Shown: positions 7,077 to 14,051 of the stretch, one piece after another
Position numbering within the stretch: the first letter of the stretch is position 1
Layout: every line of letters begins with the position of its first letter
Source of the DNA: a virus
Direction: 5' to 3' (one strand)
DNA length: 32,771 nt
IMG/VR virus record: IMGVR_UViG_3300033182_000883
Coordinates: 1-32,771 of that record
The notes under the pieces: generated by a model
The model's database searches: none
What the model was told of the DNA's origin: nothing
Seen by the model: the letters and a program-made list of their open reading frames with translations, nothing else
Made by a program: the position numbers and the translations under genes

Positions 7077-8307
7077 CCATATCTCCATTTTTCTCTGCTA
7101 GCCATTGGTCCATCAATGACTCTACTGTAGGATCGTTTGCTGGCTTCTTAGTAGAAGCAGGCATTGGACGCTTAGACGAAGTTGTCTGCAGCGACTTAAT
7201 AGGTTGATCGATAGTATTGCTTGGCTTTGGTGTTTGCTGAATCTGTGGTTTCATTTCAGGACGATAATCGCCTAAACGTTTCTCAGCATTAGCACGGTTT
7301 TGCATTTGTACTTCTGGAGACTTTTTGCTGGTTGCTTTAGTGCCTGCTTCTCGTGCTGCATCGTGTGCTGCTTTGTCGCGGATCTTTTTAGTAGCCAGGT
7401 AGCGAATAATAGTTGGAATTCCAATCTCGTTTAGTGGTTGTTGCTTTTCTTGTTGCCATTGATCCATCAACTCTTGCTCTACCGCTTCGTTTTTCTTTTT
7501 GGCCATTTTAGTAGCCGTTGCGTATTTCACAGACTCCCAGTCTTTGCCATAACGCTTTTTAAATTCTTTGTCTGGAAGATCGTCCGCATACTTGTCGCGT
7601 GTTTTGATTTCTTTTTTAGATAGTTTACGCTCTGGTACTTCTTGCCTCATAGTAGAATTTAGGTAGTCTTCGCGTTTCTTTTGAATCTTATCATCGCGGT
7701 CCTGGTGCATTTTTGATAACTTGATATTCTTTTGGCGTTGTCCAAACCAGTTTGGATTATCCACATCTCTATTAAACAACGGGCTGTCTACTTCAGGTTT
7801 CCATATTTTGTTAACACTAATAGATGTTCTTAATTTGTTTAATGCTTTAGTCTCAATTTGACGTATTCGTGTTTGATCTACTCCAAATTCTTTTGCAATG
7901 CTTGCTAGAGTCTGCTCATCACGCCCGTATAATCCAAAACGTTTGATGAGAACAACTTTTTCTCTGGTGTTAAGAATTTCCTTGCCAGTCTTATCTGTTG
8001 TGGTTAACATATTAGCGATTACTTTTTCTAACTGCTCTTTTCGAATAGCATCAAGCATTTCTTCGTCACTGTAGGACATTGTTGGATCCAATGGCTCAAG
8101 TTCTACTTCATCGTCTGCTTCTGGTAGCAGATTCTTTTCTTGTAGTTTACGATTGATCTCACGAATGTTTTGTTTAATCAAGTCGCGTGTGTATGGGTCT
8201 TTTGCTTTGCGTAGCATATAGATCATATCTGTTAGATCATCTACTAAGTCCTGATTTGACCTGTCTGCTTCCACTAATTGTTGTAATAATTGGTTAATAC
8301 GATCCAC
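7042..8307 (-). CDS. Sigma70 region 4 domain fused to a long charged tail
   Basis: 421 aa, GTG start with GAGG 7-8 bases upstream. Residues about 110-160 ('LNTREKVVLIKRFGLYG', then 'LASIAKEFGVDQTRIRQIE', 'KALNKLR') are a textbook sigma70 region 4, the helix-turn-helix that reads the -35 element. No region 2 is evident. The remaining 260 residues are highly charged and low in complexity. They include 'SVKYATATKMAKKK' and two related repeats, 'ELMDQWQQEK' (about 281-290) and 'SLMDQWLAEK' (about 397-406). It could redirect host RNA polymerase or be packaged. First gene of the minus block, behind a late-type promoter. T4's known late factor gp55 has no such region 4, so the arrangement is unusual. 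Confidence 0.8.
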   Translation of the reverse strand: MDRINQLLQQLVEADRSNQDLVDDLTDMIYMLRKAKDPYTRDLIKQNIREINRKLQEKNLLPEADDEVELEPLDPTMSYSDEEMLDAIRKEQLEKVIANMLTTTDKTGKEILNTREKVVLIKRFGLYGRDEQTLASIAKEFGVDQTRIRQIETKALNKLRTSISVNKIWKPEVDSPLFNRDVDNPNWFGQRQKNIKLSKMHQDRDDKIQKKREDYLNSTMRQEVPERKLSKKEIKTRDKYADDLPDKEFKKRYGKDWESVKYATATKMAKKKNEAVEQELMDQWQQEKQQPLNEIGIPTIIRYLATKKIRDKAAHDAAREAGTKATSKKSPEVQMQNRANAEKRLGDYRPEMKPQIQQTPKPSNTIDQPIKSLQTTSSKRPMPASTKKPANDPTVESLMDQWLAEKNGDMDVSLTKGNKTS

Positions 8308-8329
8308 GATCTTTCCTCTGTGTTTTTAC

Positions 8330-8337
8330 TATTTATG
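8330..8337 (-). promoter_or_regulatory. T4-late-type promoter (CATAAATA) for the minus-strand block
   Basis: CATAAATA read on the minus strand, one base from the T4 late consensus TATAAATA. It lies 22 bases before the GTG start at 8307 and abuts the -35 of the divergent plus-strand promoter. Confidence 0.65.
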
Positions 8338-8366
8338 TTGACTTCAGGCCTAAATAATGTTATAAT
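8338..8366 (+). promoter_or_regulatory. Sigma70-type promoter giving a leaderless mRNA
   Basis: TTGACT at 8338-8343, 17-base spacer, TATAAT at 8361-8366. The first base after the usual 6-base gap is the A of the ATG at 8373, so the transcript should have no 5' leader. No Shine-Dalgarno sequence is present. Confidence 0.85.
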
Positions 8367-8372
8367 AATCCT

Positions 8373-8942
8373 ATGAAAACTGATAAACACAAACTCTATT
8401 ACAACTGGGAGGATATGGAAGCGCAAGTTCACCATATCCAAAAACAAATCTATGCAGACAACTGGCGTCCAGACTATGTTGTTGGCCTAACACGCGGTGG
8501 CTTAACTCCTGCTGTGTTAATGAGTCACTGGCTTGGTTGCCCTATGTATGCTCTACACGTTCGCTTGTTAGACGGCGAGGAAGAGGATTGTGAGCATAAC
8601 ACCTGGATGGCAGAAGACGCACTAGGCGTCGTTAACCACAACGTAGATCCAACTAATGAAGCACGGTGGGATCCAAAGTATCGCAAGAACATTTTAATTG
8701 TAGATGACATTAACGACTCAGGTGCTACTATCAACTGGATCAAGCAGAACTGGCCTTCGGGTTGTTTCCCAGATGGTCCGTGGGATCGTATCTGGGGTCA
8801 TAACGTGCGTTTTGCTACACTTGTAAACAACACAAACTCAGATGCAGAAGTAGACTATGCATCAGTTGACATTGATAAATTAGAAAATCCGGATACCTGG
8901 ATTGTATTTCCGTGGGAAGATTGGGAACAGGATCATGGCTGA
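8373..8942 (+). CDS. Phosphoribosyltransferase (purine PRTase type)
   Basis: 189 aa. 'ILIVDDINDSGAT' (107-119) is the PRPP-binding loop of type I phosphoribosyltransferases, and 'VVGLTRGGLTPAV' is the pyrophosphate loop. Such enzymes join a nucleobase to PRPP, as in xanthine/guanine or hypoxanthine salvage. It overlaps queE by 8 bases; the pairing could mean that it acts on a purine or deazapurine base, but this is inference. The base specificity cannot be read from sequence. Expected to be translated from a leaderless early mRNA. Confidence 0.8.
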   Translation: MKTDKHKLYYNWEDMEAQVHHIQKQIYADNWRPDYVVGLTRGGLTPAVLMSHWLGCPMYALHVRLLDGEEEDCEHNTWMAEDALGVVNHNVDPTNEARWDPKYRKNILIVDDINDSGATINWIKQNWPSGCFPDGPWDRIWGHNVRFATLVNNTNSDAEVDYASVDIDKLENPDTWIVFPWEDWEQDHG

Positions 8943-9813
8943 TAAGAGCTTAAAGATAGCAGAGATTTTTTACAGTGTACAAGGCGAGGGTATCTTCGCA
9001 GGTGTGCCTAGCGTGTTTATTAGAACATTTGGTTGTAACTTTGAGTGTAGAGGCTTTGGATTGCCCGAAGGTAAACTAACAGGCGAACCAGAACTAATTG
9101 CACTTAATGTAGACGACTACGACACATACGAAGACTTGCCACTAGCAACAACAGGCTGCGACAGTTATGCAAGCTGGCATCCCAAGTTCAAGCACTTGTC
9201 GCCCAAGATGACCACAAGTGAGATTTGTGAACGTGTGATGATGGACATTGACGAAGTGAGATTATATCATAGTGCGTCGGGTATGCCTGAGATGCCACAC
9301 ATTATTATCACAGGCGGCGAGCCACTGCTAGGTTGGCAACGTGCATATCCAGAACTCATTGACAAGTTATATGATTTGGGCTTTCGTGAGTTTACATTTG
9401 AAACAAACGGCACACAGCCACTTTCTAAAGACTTTAAAGATTATTTGCTAACTAATAGCATTAAGAATAAAAAGATCAACTTGACGTTTAGTGTTAGTGC
9501 TAAACTGCCTTGTTCAGGTGAGATTTGGGAGCAAGCAATTCGCCCAGAAGTTGTAGCAGAGTATCAAGACTATGGTAAAACATACTTGAAACTAGTAGTT
9601 GCCAACAATCACGACGTACTAGATGCTAACACAGCGGTAACAGAGTTTCAAGCAGGCGGGTTCAACGGTCCTGTGTATTTGATGCCATCAGGCGGCACCA
9701 ACGAGGAATATGACTTAACGTCCTTAGAGGTTGCTAACTTGTGTATGGAATACGGTTATCGTTACTCTCCACGCTTGCAAGTTGATTTGTTTAAGAACGC
9801 TTGGGGTACTTGA
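8935..9813 (+). CDS. queE: 7-carboxy-7-deazaguanine synthase (radical SAM QueE), phage type
   Basis: 292 aa from the ATG at 8935; the first residues match QueE ('IAEIFYSVQGEG', 'GVPSVFIRTFGCNFEC'). It rearranges 6-carboxytetrahydropterin to 7-carboxy-7-deazaguanine using a [4Fe-4S] cluster and SAM. The usual C-x3-C-x2-C is broken: C34 and C38 are followed by 'RGFGLPEG' and the likely third ligand is C75 in 'TTGCDSYASW', after an insertion of about 35 residues. 'IIITGGEPLLGW' and 'ETNGTQ' are the SAM-binding blocks. Together with folE and the QueD-like genes it completes the route to CDG; queC is not in the window. Overlaps the PRTase gene by 8 bases. Confidence 0.88.
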   Translation: MADKSLKIAEIFYSVQGEGIFAGVPSVFIRTFGCNFECRGFGLPEGKLTGEPELIALNVDDYDTYEDLPLATTGCDSYASWHPKFKHLSPKMTTSEICERVMMDIDEVRLYHSASGMPEMPHIIITGGEPLLGWQRAYPELIDKLYDLGFREFTFETNGTQPLSKDFKDYLLTNSIKNKKINLTFSVSAKLPCSGEIWEQAIRPEVVAEYQDYGKTYLKLVVANNHDVLDANTAVTEFQAGGFNGPVYLMPSGGTNEEYDLTSLEVANLCMEYGYRYSPRLQVDLFKNAWGT

Positions 9814-10205
9814 TGTTTGATAAAATTAAAAACGCATTTAAAAAGAAGCAGACAGAAGTAGAAGAAAAGCCTAAAAAGACTCGCAAAAAGAAAACCGAAA
9901 AAGAACTTGCTACAGAACGTGGCGAGCCATGGGTAAGCATTTTAAGTATGGATGTTGATCCAGAAGATTTAAACTCTGGTTCGTTTGAATTAGATTGGAA
10001 TGAAAAGTTTATTGCGCAATTAATGCGTCACGGCTATCAAGGTAAAACAGATCAAGACCTAGTTGATCAATGGTTCCAAAATGTATGTAGGCACGTTGTA
10101 CTAGAAACATACGAGCAAGAGCAAGCAAATGTTAACAGAGAAACAGGCGATGCTCGCTTTCATAAAAAGCGCAACCTAGGTGACGGACGTTCGGAGATTT
10201 CATGA
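9813..10205 (+). CDS. Conserved phage-type hypothetical protein, 130 aa
   Basis: Start ATG overlaps the queE stop (TGATG). The N-terminus is basic ('FDKIKNAFKKK' and a Lys/Glu-rich run to about residue 35). The rest is mixed helix with 'WVSILSMDVDPEDLNSGSF' and 'FELDWNEKFI'. No enzyme motif seen. Ends in an ATGA overlap with the SGNH-like gene. It looks like a protein common in T4-like marine phages, but I cannot name a function. Confidence 0.7.
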   Translation: MFDKIKNAFKKKQTEVEEKPKKTRKKKTEKELATERGEPWVSILSMDVDPEDLNSGSFELDWNEKFIAQLMRHGYQGKTDQDLVDQWFQNVCRHVVLETYEQEQANVNRETGDARFHKKRNLGDGRSEIS

Positions 10206-10876
10206 AACTATTTTTAAATGGCGATAGCAACACTGCCGGAACAGACGTTGACTTTGAAGACTCTATTCCGTACTTCTTAGAACAAGGACTGGGTGCAACC
10301 AATGTTACTAACCTAGCACTAATGGGAGCATCAAACGACTACATCTACGAAACCACCATGGAATATCTTCGGGATAACGCACCCGATTTTGTAATCATTG
10401 GCTGGTCGGATCCGGGTAGGTTCCAATGGTTTGATTCTGAAACTGGAAAAACAGCGCAGATTAATAGATTAAACATGTCTGAGATTAAAGTTGTTCCCGA
10501 AGAATATCGTGAGATTGAATATCTGATTAGAAATTTAACACATCCTGGTTCAGAATTTTATAGTCAAATGGGCCTGTATTGGCACATACAGATTTTTAAT
10601 TTACACCAATATCTGCGATACCGTAACATTCCCCATCTATTCTTTAATGCATTTGAGTTGTTTACAGGTAAAGAGTTTAGGCCTAGTGAAATTAGAGTCA
10701 ATTGGAAGAATCAATACTACAATCCGTATACCATAGATGGCTCGTATGTACAATACTGTATCAAAAATAATTACAAAGACGTAATTGACGGGCATTTTCA
10801 TTTTGAACGTGCTGGTCAACAAGCGTGGGCAAACTTACTTCTAGAACACATCAAAGAAAATGATCTTATACATTAA
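10202..10876 (+). CDS. SGNH/GDSL hydrolase-like protein, copy 1
   Basis: 224 aa. Starts 'MKLFLNGDSNTAG', the GDS-type nucleophile block of SGNH hydrolases; 'LMGASNDYI' fits the block with the oxyanion Asn, and 'DGHFHFERAGQQAW' fits the C-terminal Asp-x-x-His block. Enzymes of this fold remove acyl groups from sugars, lipids or peptidoglycan. A related protein follows with a 17-base overlap. Likely substrates are surface glycans, by analogy with the sugar genes in the window; specificity is unknown. Confidence 0.6.
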   Translation: MKLFLNGDSNTAGTDVDFEDSIPYFLEQGLGATNVTNLALMGASNDYIYETTMEYLRDNAPDFVIIGWSDPGRFQWFDSETGKTAQINRLNMSEIKVVPEEYREIEYLIRNLTHPGSEFYSQMGLYWHIQIFNLHQYLRYRNIPHLFFNAFELFTGKEFRPSEIRVNWKNQYYNPYTIDGSYVQYCIKNNYKDVIDGHFHFERAGQQAWANLLLEHIKENDLIH

Positions 10877-11558
10877 TGGATGCTCACATAGCGCAGCAGC
10901 AGAAGCAGTAAATCAACACGCATTTGCCTGCGACGACGGACAACTGTGGATGATGGGACGAGCTCCACATCCAGATAATGCCAAAGTGTCGTGGGGTCGC
11001 AAAACAGCAAACATACTAAAACTCAACCTACACCTTGATGCTGAATCAGCAAGTTCTAACTACCGCATTATTCGCACCACAGAAGATTGGTTAAACAGAC
11101 ACCCAAGTCACAAGGACGCTATCCTTGCTATACAGTGGTCAACATGGGAAAGAGAGGAGTGGCTAATAGATGGTGAATACTACCAGGTTAACGCAAGTGG
11201 CATTGACATGGTTCCAGAAAGTGCGCAAGAGCGTTATAAAGAATATATTCTCAATGTGGACTGGAACCAAAAGACTCTTGAGTGGCATGATACGATATGG
11301 AACTGGCACCAAGACCTACTTGGACGCGGAATCAAACATCTGTTTTTTAACGGCAACAGTACTTTTGCTGATGTGGGAGATCGTAAAGATTGGGGCATTA
11401 ACTATATTGACCCTTATGGTGATCTTACCTTTGATTCATACATAAGATCGCAGGGCATTGACACTGTAATGCCAGGATCGTACCATTTTGGTCCAGATGG
11501 ACACACTGCTTGGGGCAAATATTTCGCACACGAACTGGTTGACCGCAAGCTCGTCTAA
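10860..11558 (+). CDS. SGNH hydrolase-like protein, copy 2
   Basis: 232 aa, similar in layout to the preceding protein: 'LYINGCSHSAAAEA' in place of the GDS block (Cys before the candidate Ser), 'SASSNYRIIRTTEDWL' as the Asn block, 'KHLFFNGNSTF' matching 'PHLFFNAFELF' of copy 1, and 'GSYHFGPDGHTAWG' as the C-terminal His block. The pair look like a tandem duplication that has diverged. Whether both are active is unclear. Confidence 0.6.
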   Translation: MILYINGCSHSAAAEAVNQHAFACDDGQLWMMGRAPHPDNAKVSWGRKTANILKLNLHLDAESASSNYRIIRTTEDWLNRHPSHKDAILAIQWSTWEREEWLIDGEYYQVNASGIDMVPESAQERYKEYILNVDWNQKTLEWHDTIWNWHQDLLGRGIKHLFFNGNSTFADVGDRKDWGINYIDPYGDLTFDSYIRSQGIDTVMPGSYHFGPDGHTAWGKYFAHELVDRKLV

Positions 11559-11567
11559 TGCTATAAT
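11539..11567 (+). promoter_or_regulatory. Sigma70-type promoter giving a leaderless mRNA
   Basis: TTGACC at 11539-11544, 17-base spacer, TATAAT at 11562-11567, then exactly 6 bases to the ATG at 11574, the same geometry as at 8338-8366. It lies inside the end of the SGNH-like gene. No Shine-Dalgarno sequence. Confidence 0.85.
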
Positions 11568-11573
11568 AGCACT

Positions 11574-12572
11574 ATGAAATACATACTTGTTGATACTGCG
11601 AATACATTCTTTCGCGCTCGCCATGCTGCATTCCGTGCGGCTGATCTTGACACCAAATTAGGCTTTGCCCTGCACGTTACGCTTGCTGCTGTAAACAAGG
11701 TAGCCAAAAAGTTTGACGCAGACCATGTTGTATTTTGTTTAGAAGGACGTAGTTGGCGCAAAGACGTATACGAACCATACAAAGCAAACCGTAAAGTAGC
11801 CCGTGCTAAACTAACTGATTCAGAAATTGAAGAAGATGAGTTGTTTTGGGAGATTTATGAGGATTTGACTAAATACTTGCGAGAGCAAACAAATTGTTCT
11901 GTTCTCCGTCATCCTCAAGCCGAGGCAGACGACCTTATTGCCCGGTGGATCGCTTTGCATCCTGCAGACGACCACATCATTTTAAGTAGTGACACAGATT
12001 ATGTGCAACTACTCTCACCTCAAGTTATGCAATATAACGGTATCACAGAGGAACTACATTCCCTTGACGGCATCTTTGATGACAAAGATAATAGAGTAAT
12101 TGACAAAAAAACTAAGGAGCCAAAGGAGATCCCCAATCCAGAATGGCTTCTCTTCAAAAAATGCATGCGAGGCGATACATCGGACAATATTTTTAGTGCC
12201 TATCCAGGTGTACGAGAAAAGAGTACAAAGAAAAAGGTAGGCTTACTAGAAGCGTTTGAGGATAAGACCAAGCAAGGATACGCTTGGAATAACCTAATGT
12301 TACAACGATGGACGGACCATGATGGTAACGAGCATCGTGTAATTGATGATTATCAGCGCAACGTTGAACTAATTGATCTAACTGCACAACCACAAGAATT
12401 AAAAGACCTATTTGATGCTTCTATTGCAGAGGAAGTCACCACACAAGACATAGGTCAAACAGGCATTCGCTTTATGCGATTCTGTGGTAAACACGACTTA
12501 CAACGTATTTCAGAACAAGCAGCAGATTACGGACGTTGGCTAGGTGCGACATACAAAGGACATTTAGAATGA
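11574..12572 (+). CDS. 5'-3' exonuclease, T4 RNase H / FEN family
   Basis: 332 aa. Removes RNA primers or 5' flaps during lagging-strand replication. Metal-binding acidic blocks are in order: 'ILVDTANTFFRARHA', 'VFCLEGRSWRKDVYEPYKAN', 'PQAEADDLIARW', 'LSSDTDYVQLL' and 'CMRGDTSDNI'. These match T4 RNase H and the 5' nuclease domain of Pol I. Followed by an ATGA overlap. Expressed from a near-perfect sigma70-type promoter, fitting an early replication gene. Confidence 0.88.
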   Translation: MKYILVDTANTFFRARHAAFRAADLDTKLGFALHVTLAAVNKVAKKFDADHVVFCLEGRSWRKDVYEPYKANRKVARAKLTDSEIEEDELFWEIYEDLTKYLREQTNCSVLRHPQAEADDLIARWIALHPADDHIILSSDTDYVQLLSPQVMQYNGITEELHSLDGIFDDKDNRVIDKKTKEPKEIPNPEWLLFKKCMRGDTSDNIFSAYPGVREKSTKKKVGLLEAFEDKTKQGYAWNNLMLQRWTDHDGNEHRVIDDYQRNVELIDLTAQPQELKDLFDASIAEEVTTQDIGQTGIRFMRFCGKHDLQRISEQAADYGRWLGATYKGHLE

Positions 12573-13024
12573 TTGAAGCAAAAACAATAGTAAACGATAA
12601 GTTTTGGATACTACGCGATGGTGGTCGCAAGGTGGGCGAACTTAACTTAGAGCAAGAAGGCTATCGTGTTAAAACCGTACGTGGTACACGACACTTTAAG
12701 AACCTAGATGCAGTACGAGCTAAGGGCATTGTATTTGACAATATTAAAATTCAAGCAGGCAAGCAAAGTGATATTGACGTAGAAGGCTATCCTGCACTGG
12801 GTACAGTATACAATCCTGTATGGGACGTTCAAAAGCGGCTGCCTCTATACACAAAAAAACCAGATTCAAAGAGCTTGTTTGCTGCAGGTTGGTATAACGT
12901 AACTATCAAAGGCAAAACTAAAAAGATGTTTTGCCCTAAACTTATTATTCTTGAGCGTAATGAGTATGAGGGTCCTTTTGTAGAGGAACCGGGTAAGAGT
13001 ATTTTCTACGATTTATTTGAATAA
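12569..13024 (+). CDS. Conserved hypothetical protein, 151 aa
   Basis: Starts at the ATG overlapping the nuclease stop. Beta-rich: 'KFWILRDGGRKVGELNLEQE', 'YRVKTVRGTRHF', 'FAAGWYNVTIKGK'. Position behind the replication nuclease with ATGA coupling suggests a DNA-metabolism partner, but no family is recognised. TAATG junction with the next gene. Confidence 0.7.
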   Translation: MIEAKTIVNDKFWILRDGGRKVGELNLEQEGYRVKTVRGTRHFKNLDAVRAKGIVFDNIKIQAGKQSDIDVEGYPALGTVYNPVWDVQKRLPLYTKKPDSKSLFAAGWYNVTIKGKTKKMFCPKLIILERNEYEGPFVEEPGKSIFYDLFE

Positions 13025-13224
13025 TGCACTCAATCAACACATTTATTGACAAGATTAAATTCTTAGAAAGTAAGAACTCAAAAGAATTCTCAATGACTCT
13101 GCGTGAGGCAAAGGATCTTCACGCTGACATTACTCGTTTGTTACTGGTACTTCAAGAACTCACAGAACGTGAGAACAAAACACAAGAACCAGTACAAATT
13201 GAACTTGGAGGCGGCGGTTTTTAG
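13024..13224 (+). CDS. Small coiled-coil protein, 66 aa
   Basis: Helical throughout ('FIDKIKFLESKN', 'LREAKDLHADITRLLLVLQELTE') with a flexible tail ending in 'IELGGGGF'. A short hydrophobic C-terminal peptide after a flexible linker is how several T4 proteins dock onto the sliding clamp, but the match here is weak. Coupled to the upstream gene by TAATG. Confidence 0.6.
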   Translation: MHSINTFIDKIKFLESKNSKEFSMTLREAKDLHADITRLLLVLQELTERENKTQEPVQIELGGGGF

Positions 13225-13238
13225 CATAAATATATGCT
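13223..13238 (+). promoter_or_regulatory. Late-type promoter box within a hairpin
   Basis: AGCATA (13223-13228) and TATGCT (13233-13238) form a perfect 6-bp inverted repeat. The late-like box CATAAATA lies at 13225-13232, 6 bases before the ATG at 13239. No Shine-Dalgarno sequence lies in the gap, so a leaderless transcript is possible. Confidence 0.55.
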
Positions 13239-13526
13239 ATGAGTCGTCCTAAACCTGAGATCTTAGTAGAATCTGCAGATCGCACAACATTTAAATCAGA
13301 ACAAGTTCTTGCCAGCGAAGGTATATGGACAGTGTTCTACGATGGTCGTCCTATTAACCTACGATCAATGCCAATGTTAGCAGCACACTCAGGACCTAAG
13401 TATAAGAAAGTATCATTTTCAAATCCTGGACATGCTATCAATCTTGCTAAAAAGCTCAACAAGCAGTTTAAAACAGACCTATTCACAGTGGTGTTATTAA
13501 ATGCAGGCGAGCAAGTATATCCTTAA
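13239..13526 (+). CDS. Conserved hypothetical protein, 95 aa
   Basis: Small mixed alpha/beta protein ('WTVFYDGRPINLRSM', 'YKKVSFSNPGHAINLAKKLN'). It carries no obvious catalytic residues. Its start sits directly behind the late-type box with no ribosome binding site. Overlaps the next gene by 26 bases. It resembles small proteins in T4-like marine phages, but I cannot name it. Confidence 0.65.
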   Translation: MSRPKPEILVESADRTTFKSEQVLASEGIWTVFYDGRPINLRSMPMLAAHSGPKYKKVSFSNPGHAINLAKKLNKQFKTDLFTVVLLNAGEQVYP

Positions 13527-13857
13527 AAAACAACTAACTGAACAGATAGTTAAACAATTCCCTAAACTTGATTGGACACTTGAAAAGGCTGTACGCACCT
13601 GGTGGGCTAATCCAAACGGCGGCTGGAAATTAACTTATGCGGGGTTTCGCTGCTTTGACTTACTTGATATTGAAGGTTATGAGTTTGATATTGAAAAACT
13701 TACACCAGCATTAGTAATAAAAGCAGACCGTATACTGGAATCACCATACTATATTAATATGCGTGATAAGATATTGATTCTTTACAGCGGTAAAGAAGCA
13801 ACTGCTCTTAAGATGACTGGCGTAGATTTTGCAGAATACTTAGAAAAATATTGTTAA
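13501..13857 (+). CDS. Conserved hypothetical protein, 118 aa
   Basis: ATG at 13501 inside the previous gene. Contains 'VRTWWANPNGGWKLTYAGF', a Trp/Gly-rich central motif, and a C-terminal 'ILILYSGKEATALKM' strand-helix. No known domain. The stop is followed after 6 bases by a strong promoter. Confidence 0.65.
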   Translation: MQASKYILKKQLTEQIVKQFPKLDWTLEKAVRTWWANPNGGWKLTYAGFRCFDLLDIEGYEFDIEKLTPALVIKADRILESPYYINMRDKILILYSGKEATALKMTGVDFAEYLEKYC

Positions 13858-13863
13858 AATAGG

Positions 13864-13891
13864 TTGACATTTCTTAAAAAGTGTGTATAAT
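13864..13891 (+). promoter_or_regulatory. Sigma70-type promoter upstream of a short RNA
   Basis: Consensus TTGACA (13864-13869) and TATAAT (13886-13891) with a 16-base spacer. Predicted start near 13898. Confidence 0.88.
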
Positions 13892-13897
13892 ATACAT

Positions 13898-13961
13898 CAT
13901 AGGCAATTAGGCAGTTCAAAAATTGCAAAAAAGAGCCGAAAATTAACCCTTTCGGCTTTTA
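13898..13961 (+). ncRNA. Candidate short RNA or leader attenuator, about 64 nt
   Basis: Between the promoter and an intrinsic terminator there is no open reading frame. The RNA would have two hairpins: GCAATT/AATTGC (13903-13908 with 13921-13926) and the terminator stem. Either it is a free small RNA, or it is the attenuated 5' leader of the secreted-protein gene at 14052, since no clear second promoter lies in 13962-14051. Confidence 0.55.
13934..13960 (+). terminator. Intrinsic terminator of the short RNA
   Basis: AGCCGAAA (13934-13941), 8-base loop, TTTCGGCT (13950-13957), then TTTT within an AT-rich tail; preceded by a run of A. The stretch 13962-14051 after it holds only AT-rich sequence and an AAGGAG site at about 14039-14044 for the next gene. 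Confidence 0.8.
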
Positions 13962-14051
13962 TTGTATAAGTAATATTAGTAATTGCTTATATTGTTAAGA
14001 ACTAATGATATAGGTTCAAAAAATTTAACACAAATCTTAAGGAGATTTACA

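Noticed and set aside
6862-7101. Plus-strand frame opposite the lysozyme gene
   Set aside because: Antisense shadow of the lysozyme; no motif, no ribosome site.
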